Positions 1 through 5,327 of a stretch of 6,439 nt of DNA are shown here, piece after piece. Below the pieces are notes generated by a model, which did not search any database, was not told where the DNA came from, and worked only from the letters and a program-made list of their open reading frames with translations. The position numbers and the translations under genes are program-made. This DNA comes from Deltaproteobacteria bacterium (GTDB lineage Bacteria > Myxococcota_A > Polyangia > Palsa-1104 > JAEUJZ01): NCBI GenBank assembly GCA_017990795.1, contig JAGNNG010000111.1, forward strand, positions 1 through 6,439. Reading direction: 5' to 3'. Each line of letters starts with the position of its first letter. Position 1 is the first letter of the stretch.

Positions 1-141
1 CACCCCAGGCCGTACGACCAGAAAAGATCTTATGATTTTATCAAGTCCGCCCTTTATGTCAATTCACTAATTTCAATTCAATCTGAGCAGAAATTACACA
101 ATAATTAAGCCTTCTATATTGCAATACCGCATTACGACACA

Positions 142-154
142 GCCAATATTTGGC
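142..154. repeat. Small inverted repeat GCCAA-TAT-TTGGC
   Basis: Five-base perfect arms flank a three-base centre in the AT-rich flank. Its size and symmetry would suit a dimeric repressor site, but five-base arms also arise by chance. It lies 11 bases from the second palindrome at 166-179. No regulator can be named from it. Confidence 0.35.
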
Positions 155-165
155 ATGTGTTTTCA

Positions 166-179
166 TGGGGTTAACCCCA
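166..179. repeat. Perfect 14-base palindrome TGGGGTTAACCCCA
   Basis: Every base is matched across the centre, and the core is GTTAAC. The neighbouring sequence is not T-rich on either strand, so a rho-independent terminator is unlikely. A DNA-binding site for a dimeric protein is the more natural reading, although no gene that it would control is visible in the window. On the minus strand it sits directly before an ATG that opens a 35-codon frame (59-166). Confidence 0.45.
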
Positions 180-247
180 CTTATGTTTATGAACCTAAAC
201 CGATAATGGCAGGAGAATACCGAGCGGTACTTGGCTTGGGATCGGGT

Positions 248-1267
248 CTAGTGCGCTTCACCGCGGGCACGGCGCTCGACGGTCTCGTCGAAGCCGGGCT
301 CGATGTAAATGCGACGGAGGTGGGGTAGCTCGGCGCGCAGGCGCTTTTCCAGGTCGTTGATTGCGGTCTCTAGCGCGTCCATCGTCAGGTCGCGGGCAAA
401 GCGCAGCTTGAAGGCCGCCAGCACCTCTTGCGGGGCGATATGCAGCGTCCGTAGGTGCACGACCTGCAGAACGGCTGGATGCTCACCAGCGATCTGCTCC
501 ATGCGACGGTGTTCTTCCTCGGGAACGGCCTCGCCGATGAGCAGGCTCATGCTGTCCTTGCCCAGGTAGTAGGCCACCGTGCCCAGCGCCAGCCCGACGA
601 CGACCGAGGCCAGCGCATCCCAGATCTGCTGCCCGGTGATGTAGGACGCCACGATGCCAAGCAGAGCGACCACGAGGCCAAACAGCGCCGCCAGGTCCTC
701 AAACAGCACCGTCAGCACCGTCGGGTCGCGAATGTCGCGCAGGGCCTGGCGCAGGCCGCGACCTTTGGCCAGGTGACGAAACTCCTGCAGCGCGGCGCGC
801 AGCGACCACAGCTCTAGCAGCAGCGACACCGACAGCACCACGACCGCCCACAGCACATTCCCCGAGTGCGGCGAGGGTTTGCCATGAAACAGGTGCCACA
901 GCTTCTCGCTGCCCTCCCAGATGCTGACGGCGGCACCGATCAAAAAGATGCTGCCAGCGACGATAAATGCCCAAAAATAGGACTCGGTACCGTAGCCGAA
1001 GGGATGCAGCTTGTCGGGTGGGCGCGAGCTGCGCTTCATCCCCACCAGCAGAAACGCCTGGTTCGCAGTGTCAGCCAGGGAGTGCACGGCCTCCGCCAGC
1101 ATGGCCGTCGAGCCGCTGAGCGCCGCCGCCACAAACTTAAACAGCGCGATCAGCAGATTCACGGCCAGGGCCACCAGGACGACGCGCAGACCGCCGCCCG
1201 ACTCGCCGTGACCCTGACTTGCGACCTCGCCACCCGCTCCCCCACCCTGGGGCGTGTGCTCACTCAT
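248..1267 (-). CDS. Cation diffusion facilitator transporter, ZnT9/SLC30A9-like
   Basis: This 339-residue membrane protein belongs to the CDF family, which exports Zn2+ or related divalent metals from the cytoplasm, usually in exchange for protons. A Gly-rich N-terminus (residues 1-27) precedes about six membrane helices (near 28-50, 57-77, 94-117, 138-158, 184-209, 216-236) and a cytoplasmic C-terminal domain (about 245-325). Helix 2 carries the HxxxD metal motif as H62-SLA-D66. Helix 5 has an adjacent E190-D191 pair in RDPTVLTVLFEDLAALFG instead of a second HxxxD or DxxxD. From recall, human SLC30A9 has the very similar RDPS...LLEDTAAVLG and HSLSDTCNQ, so I place it in that branch. The metal is not shown by the sequence; zinc is most likely, with manganese or cobalt possible. 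The ATG is supported by GGGAGGA seven bases upstream. It is the last visible gene of the block, 37 bases after engB. Confidence 0.92.
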   Translation of the reverse strand: MSEHTPQGGGAGGEVASQGHGESGGGLRVVLVALAVNLLIALFKFVAAALSGSTAMLAEAVHSLADTANQAFLLVGMKRSSRPPDKLHPFGYGTESYFWAFIVAGSIFLIGAAVSIWEGSEKLWHLFHGKPSPHSGNVLWAVVVLSVSLLLELWSLRAALQEFRHLAKGRGLRQALRDIRDPTVLTVLFEDLAALFGLVVALLGIVASYITGQQIWDALASVVVGLALGTVAYYLGKDSMSLLIGEAVPEEEHRRMEQIAGEHPAVLQVVHLRTLHIAPQEVLAAFKLRFARDLTMDALETAINDLEKRLRAELPHLRRIYIEPGFDETVERRARGEAH

Positions 1268-1274
1268 CTAGAGA

Positions 1275-1281
1275 TCCTCCC
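1275..1281 (-). promoter_or_regulatory. Strong ribosome binding site of the CDF gene
   Basis: GGGAGGA on the minus strand lies seven bases before the ATG at 1267. It is the best Shine-Dalgarno in the window. It fixes the start of the transporter and suggests independent, efficient initiation even though the gene sits at the end of the block. Confidence 0.75.
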
Positions 1282-1304
1282 ACATCGATTGCTACAAGTG
1301 TGAT

Positions 1305-1985
1305 TTAGGACGCTTCCTGCGCCGCCTCACCAGTATTTTCAGACGCTGCTGCCGATGCATCGCCCAGGCGCGGTCGCAGCAGCAGACCAAGCCGCGTCCA
1401 CAGCTCGGCAATGCCTTCCCCGGTCTGCGCCGAGCAGATCGTCGGCCTGTAACCAAGAAGACGCTGCACATGCAGTGCCACCGGCTTGCGCTCGTGCTTG
1501 CTCAGCTTATCGGCCTTGGTCAGCACCGACAGTACTGCTCGATCATGCTCGCGCAGATAGTGAGCAATCTCCGTCTCGTCCAGCATCTGCTCCACGGCGG
1601 ATAGCTCGGCGGCGCGGCGACTGTCACACAGCAGCACCACCGCGCACAGCGACTCGCGCGCCGTCAGGTACTCATCCATCATCGGCTGCCACTGCGCCCG
1701 CTCACTGCGCGAGATCTTGGCGTAACCAAAGCCCGGCAGGTCCGAGACCAGCAGCTTCTGACGCGCACCACTTGGCAGCACCGCCGTCGCGACGAAAAAG
1801 TTAATCAGCCGCGTCCGCCCCGGTGTGCGTGAGACGCGCGCCAGCTTGTGCCCGAGCATGGCATTGAGCAGCGTCGACTTACCGACGTTGCTGCGCCCAC
1901 AGACCGCGATCTCGGGAAAATCTACCGTCGGCCACTCGGAGGCGCGGGTTGCGCTCTTTAGAAACTCAGCCTGGATAATGTGCAT
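1305..1985 (-). CDS. engB: Ribosome biogenesis GTP-binding protein EngB (YihA/YsxC)
   Basis: This 226-residue TRAFAC-class GTPase is needed for late assembly of the 50S ribosomal subunit in bacteria where it has been studied. All G motifs are intact: G1 GRSNVGKST at 30-38, the G2 region with TPGRT at 54-58 followed by LINFF, G3 DLPGFGYA at 82-89, G4 TKAD at 156-159, and G5 SAQTGEG at 185-191. The N-terminus MHIIQAEFLKSA matches the usual EngB opening (an AEF-KSA strand), which supports this start. The Shine-Dalgarno is weak (GAAAG about eight bases upstream), and the gene begins 18 bases after the UbiB-like stop, so translational coupling is likely. The only oddity is an Ala/Glu/Ser-rich tail of about 18 residues (209-226) after the last conserved helix; family members usually end near 195-210. 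Confidence 0.96.
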   Translation of the reverse strand: MHIIQAEFLKSATRASEWPTVDFPEIAVCGRSNVGKSTLLNAMLGHKLARVSRTPGRTRLINFFVATAVLPSGARQKLLVSDLPGFGYAKISRSERAQWQPMMDEYLTARESLCAVVLLCDSRRAAELSAVEQMLDETEIAHYLREHDRAVLSVLTKADKLSKHERKPVALHVQRLLGYRPTICSAQTGEGIAELWTRLGLLLRPRLGDASAAASENTGEAAQEAS

Positions 1986-2003
1986 TAGCGACGCTTTCGT
2001 ATT

Positions 2004-3830
2004 TTACATGGGGGCGCGAGCGCCCTCTTGGTGCTTTTTGGCCGCCCGGGTGCGCAGCATGCTGAGCAGCAGCAGTCCGCCAAAGAATCCGGCGGCATAC
2101 AGCGCCCACTCTGCGCGCTCGGGCTGCTCTCGCCCATCTAACACCAGCGAGGCCGCAAAAGCAGTAATCCCTAGCGCCGCATAAATAATCTGATGGCCAA
2201 GCGTGTACAAAAGCTGCGCGCTGTGGTCCAGGCCCCGAAACCGCACCTCCAGCTGACCGCGCTGGGCCCGCGCGATAAACTTGCGCAGCTCGCCGGGCAG
2301 CTGCGCGACGTGAGTGACAACATCGCGAGTCGTCTCGACCAGGAACTTGGACCAGTCGCGGTCCTGGCCCAGCACCATCTCCTCGACGTAGGGACGAATC
2401 ACCTGCATCGGGTTTAGCTCGGGGGCAAGCTCGGTACACAGGCCCAAAAGCAGCAGCAGCGTGCGCTCTAACAGAACCCACTCTTTGGGGACGTGAAAGT
2501 GCTGCATCAGATCGCGCAGCGACACGTTGAGCTTGCGCAGATCGGCCAGATCCGACAGCGCCTTTTCGGGCGACAGCTTCAGCTCGCGCAGCGACAGTGA
2601 CTCTAGCTTGACCTCGGCTTGGAACTTGTCGTGGAAGAAATCGACCACGCGCTCAAAGACCTCGGGGTCGGCGCCGCGCGCGATAAAGCCCATGTCCTTC
2701 ATCGCCACGATCAGCCGCGGCGTGTCTCGCGTCAGCGCCGCCTGCAGGATCTCGATGATGCCGCGCCGCATCGTGGGCGACAGCTCAGCGACGGCACCAA
2801 AGTCCAAAAAGATGACTTTGGCCCCGCCCAGTGGCAGCAACGTCGCAGCATCACCGCCAGTTGCCGACGCGCTTGCTGGCTCAGAAGCCCCAGCTGCGGA
2901 GGCGGGCGCGGGCAAGATCAGCAGGTTTCCCGGGTGCGGATCGGCGTGATAGACACCATCGCGGAAAATCTGCTGACAGTAAGCCGTCACGATGGTGCGA
3001 GCCAGCTGCGTGCGGTCGATATGCAGCTCATCCAGCTTGGCGAGGCTGTTGACCTTAAAGCCCGCGATCCAGCTCGTCGTCAGGACGCGCGCGGTCGACA
3101 AGCTCGCTTGCAGCGAAGGAAAGCCGACCGGGAGCTGCGGCGCGTGCTGGGTAAAGTTGTCGGCGATGCGCTGCAGCTGACGCGCCTCGGCGGAGAAGTC
3201 CAGCTCCTGCAGCATCATGGCGCGAATCTCGGCAAATACCGCATCCATGCCGTGATAGGGCGCCATCCAGTGCAGCACCTGAAAGATGCGCCCGAGCGCG
3301 CGCAGATCGATGCGCACGATCTCCTCGATGTCGGGGTACTGCACTTTGACCGCGACCTCGGTGCCGTCTTTGGTGCGGGCGCGGTGGACCTGACCAATCG
3401 ACGCTGAAGCCACGGGTTCGGGCGAAAACTCGGCGAAGACATCGTGCGGCAGTCGGCCCGCAAACTCCTCGCGGAAGCGGCGCTCGATATCGTGATAGGG
3501 GCGCGGCGGCACGCGATCCTGCAGCGTGGTCAGCTGCACCCGAAACTCATCGGGCAGCACGTTGGTCATGATGCTGATGAGCTGCCCGACTTTGATAAAC
3601 AGACCCCCAAGGCGCTCAATGGCCTCAAAGATCCGGGTGGCGTTGCGCGTGTGCGCCGCCTTCAGCAGCTGCGCCGCTTTCGGACCACTGACAAAGCGCA
3701 GCCGCAGCCGCAGCACGTAGTAGCTAAGCAGCACCGCCAGCGTCACCCAGTACGCCAGCAGCAAGCGCGGCAGCCCGCGCGGCGGCGGACTATACCGAGT
3801 CGTCGTCATCGCCACTGGCTCCGGCACCAT
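2004..3830 (-). CDS. ABC1/AarF/UbiB-family atypical protein kinase
   Basis: This 608-residue protein has the ABC1 (COQ8/UbiB) kinase-like fold. Members act at membranes and support ubiquinone biosynthesis or lipid and quinone handling, probably through ATPase activity. Visible motifs are KVGQ (80-83), the Ala-rich ATP loop SASIGQVHRA (142-151), VAVKV with catalytic lysine K162, ExD at E209-D211, HADPHPGN (295-302), and the metal-binding DFG (343-345). Hydrophobic helices lie near residues 22-40, 543-564 and 577-592, the last two as in UbiB. A low-complexity insert of about 30 residues (306-336, Ala/Ser/Gly-rich) separates HADPHPGN from DFG, where most relatives have about ten residues. The gene overlaps the regulator gene by 41 bases. 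A second start at 3809 (residue 8) with GGAG nine bases upstream is nearly as good and would cut the overlap to 20. The substrate is unknown; if the host is a menaquinone user, a ubiquinone role is doubtful. Confidence 0.93.
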   Translation of the reverse strand: MVPEPVAMTTTRYSPPPRGLPRLLLAYWVTLAVLLSYYVLRLRLRFVSGPKAAQLLKAAHTRNATRIFEAIERLGGLFIKVGQLISIMTNVLPDEFRVQLTTLQDRVPPRPYHDIERRFREEFAGRLPHDVFAEFSPEPVASASIGQVHRARTKDGTEVAVKVQYPDIEEIVRIDLRALGRIFQVLHWMAPYHGMDAVFAEIRAMMLQELDFSAEARQLQRIADNFTQHAPQLPVGFPSLQASLSTARVLTTSWIAGFKVNSLAKLDELHIDRTQLARTIVTAYCQQIFRDGVYHADPHPGNLLILPAPASAAGASEPASASATGGDAATLLPLGGAKVIFLDFGAVAELSPTMRRGIIEILQAALTRDTPRLIVAMKDMGFIARGADPEVFERVVDFFHDKFQAEVKLESLSLRELKLSPEKALSDLADLRKLNVSLRDLMQHFHVPKEWVLLERTLLLLLGLCTELAPELNPMQVIRPYVEEMVLGQDRDWSKFLVETTRDVVTHVAQLPGELRKFIARAQRGQLEVRFRGLDHSAQLLYTLGHQIIYAALGITAFAASLVLDGREQPERAEWALYAAGFFGGLLLLSMLRTRAAKKHQEGARAPM

Positions 3831-5325
3831 CGCTGTCCCCTTCGCGATCGGTCTCCTCTAGCTTGCGGTACAGGGTCTTGCGATCCAGGCCCAGGCGCTG
3901 CGCGGCGCGGGTCTTGTTGCCGCTCTCCTCTTTCATTACGCGCTGGATGTACTCCAGCTCCAGCTCGGCCAGGGTCATGTTGCGCTGCAGAGCAAAGCCC
4001 ACCAGGTCCGCCGGCTTTCGCTCGCGCAGCGTCGGTGGCAGGTCTTGCGGCGTAATCTGCGAGCCTTCACAAAGTGCCACCGCACGCTCGATTACATTTT
4101 CCAGCTCACGGACGTTGCCGGGCCAACTGTGCGACAGGAAAATCTTCGTCGCAGGCTGACTAAGCCCGCTGATGCGCTTGCCGCTACGCTCTGCGGCGCG
4201 CGTCAAAAAGTGCTCACAAAGCGGCAGAATGTCCTCGGCGCGATCGCGCAACGCGGGCAGATGGATCTGCAGCACGTTGAGGCGATAGTACAAGTCCTCG
4301 CGAAACGTCCCCGCGCCCATGCCTGCCAGTAGGTCCTGATGCGTCGCTGAGATCACCCGCACGTCGACTTTTTCTGCGCGCGCGGAGCCCAGGGGTCGAA
4401 TCTCGCGCTCGGCCAGCACTCGCAGCAGCTTGGCCTGCAGCGCCGGGGACAGGTCGCCGATTTCATCCAGAAACAGCGAGCCACCGTCGGCTTCCACAAA
4501 CAGGCCCGCGCGATCGGTGCGTGCGTCGGTGAAAGCGCCGCGCTTGTAACCAAACAGCTCCGACTCCAGCAGCTGATCAGGAATGGCGGCGCAGTTGACG
4601 GCGACAAAGGGCCGCTTGCTGCGCGGAGAGTTGTAGTGAATCGCGCGCGCCACCAGCTCTTTGCCGGTGCCAGACTCGCCCGTGATCAGCACGTTCACCG
4701 ACGAGCTAGAGAGGCGACGAATGAGCCCAAAGACCTCGTGCATCGGCGGCGAGCGACCGATGATGTTGTCGAAGCGATAAGGCCGCTCGACCTCTTTTTG
4801 CAGGCGCGCAACCTCTTGGCGCAGGCCTCGTTCTTCAAGTGCTTTGTCGACGGCCAGCACCAGTGTGTCCATGTTAAATGGCTTGGTGATGTAGTCGTGC
4901 GCGCCCAGACGCACGGCCTTGATCGCGGTATCGATGGAGCCAAACGCCGTGATGACAATCACGTGCGGCGGACTGTCCGACGACGAGCCGCGAATCTCGC
5001 GCAGCATATCCAGGCCGTCGAGATCGGGCATGCGCACGTCAGTCACCACCAAGTCGATGCCACCTTTTTGCACGCGCGCGATCCCGGCGTAGCCACCGGC
5101 TGCTGTCTCTACCCGAAAGCCCTCGTCGGTCAGAGTATCCTGCAGGAGGTCGCGCATGGCCGCGTCGTCCTCGCACACCAGGATCGTGTAGCGCGCCCGG
5201 GGCACCTTGCTACCGGTCGCTTCATCGGTGGGAGGCGGAGGCGGAACCGACCGACTGCGCTCGCCACTACGGGGAGACGCCGGAACCATCGGGAGCTTGC
5301 TGGTGGATTTGGGAGGATGCGCCAT
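3790..5325 (-). CDS. NtrC-family sigma-54-dependent response regulator
   Basis: This 511-residue activator has the full NtrC layout. A receiver domain (about 46-165) carries the acidic pocket EDD (52-54), phosphoacceptor D96 in VVTDVRMP, T126 and K148 in ITKPF. The AAA+ domain (about 186-415) has Walker A GESGTGKE (216-223), the sigma-54 contact loop GAFTDA (263-268), Walker B GGSLFLDEIG (281-290) and the FREDLYYRLNV arginine-finger region (341-351). A Fis-type helix-turn-helix follows (about 450-488, with NKTRAAQRLGLDRKTLYRKL). When phosphorylated it should remodel sigma-54 RNA polymerase at promoters with upstream sites. The sensor encoded just upstream is the obvious partner. I chose ATG 5325 because AAGG lies eight bases upstream; GTG 5331 would add two residues but leave only two bases of spacing. 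A 45-residue Pro/Ser-rich N-terminal extension and an acidic tail (GDDDDSV) are unusual for the family. Confidence 0.95.
   Translation of the reverse strand: MAHPPKSTSKLPMVPASPRSGERSRSVPPPPPTDEATGSKVPRARYTILVCEDDAAMRDLLQDTLTDEGFRVETAAGGYAGIARVQKGGIDLVVTDVRMPDLDGLDMLREIRGSSSDSPPHVIVITAFGSIDTAIKAVRLGAHDYITKPFNMDTLVLAVDKALEERGLRQEVARLQKEVERPYRFDNIIGRSPPMHEVFGLIRRLSSSSVNVLITGESGTGKELVARAIHYNSPRSKRPFVAVNCAAIPDQLLESELFGYKRGAFTDARTDRAGLFVEADGGSLFLDEIGDLSPALQAKLLRVLAEREIRPLGSARAEKVDVRVISATHQDLLAGMGAGTFREDLYYRLNVLQIHLPALRDRAEDILPLCEHFLTRAAERSGKRISGLSQPATKIFLSHSWPGNVRELENVIERAVALCEGSQITPQDLPPTLRERKPADLVGFALQRNMTLAELELEYIQRVMKEESGNKTRAAQRLGLDRKTLYRKLEETDREGDSDGAGASGDDDDSV
3837..3842 (-). promoter_or_regulatory. 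Candidate ribosome binding site of the UbiB-like gene
   Basis: AAGGGG lies six bases before the ATG at 3830, inside the end of the regulator gene. A rival GGAG at 3819-3822 lies nine bases before the ATG at 3809. The sequence does not decide clearly between them; I kept the longer form because of the purine run and better spacing. Confidence 0.4.
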
Positions 5326-5327
5326 GT

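Larger units (their letters stand above)
1..247. other. AT-rich non-coding flank downstream of the CDF gene
   Basis: A hand count gives about 98 G or C in the first 240 bases (41%), with only 15 of 60 in 61-120, whereas the first 60 bases of the adjoining gene are about 70% GC. No convincing gene is present. It holds two inverted repeats (annotated separately), a direct repeat of TCAATTCA at 59-66 and 73-80, and a weak stem at 216-231 (6-base arms, 4-base loop, one G-T pair) just past the CDF stop. That stem has no T-run after it, so I do not call it a terminator. The region is either an intergenic spacer holding regulatory sites for a gene left of the window, or the edge of acquired DNA. Confidence 0.6.

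Noticed and set aside
151..166. A plus-strand sequence resembling a sigma-54 promoter (TGGCATG then TTCAT)
   Set aside because: The -24 half matches well, but the essential GC of the -12 half is replaced by CA. It would also read into the convergent CDF gene.
216..231. A short stem-loop just past the CDF stop as a rho-independent terminator
   Set aside because: The stem is only six pairs including one G-T, and no T-run follows on the minus strand.
119..328. A 69-codon plus-strand frame starting with TTG and running into the CDF gene
   Set aside because: There is no Shine-Dalgarno before the TTG, and the second part is antisense to the conserved end of the transporter.
2619..3407. A 262-codon plus-strand open frame antisense to the ABC1 kinase gene
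   Set aside because: Same GC-rich shadow effect; composition is not protein-like and the opposite strand encodes a fully conserved kinase.
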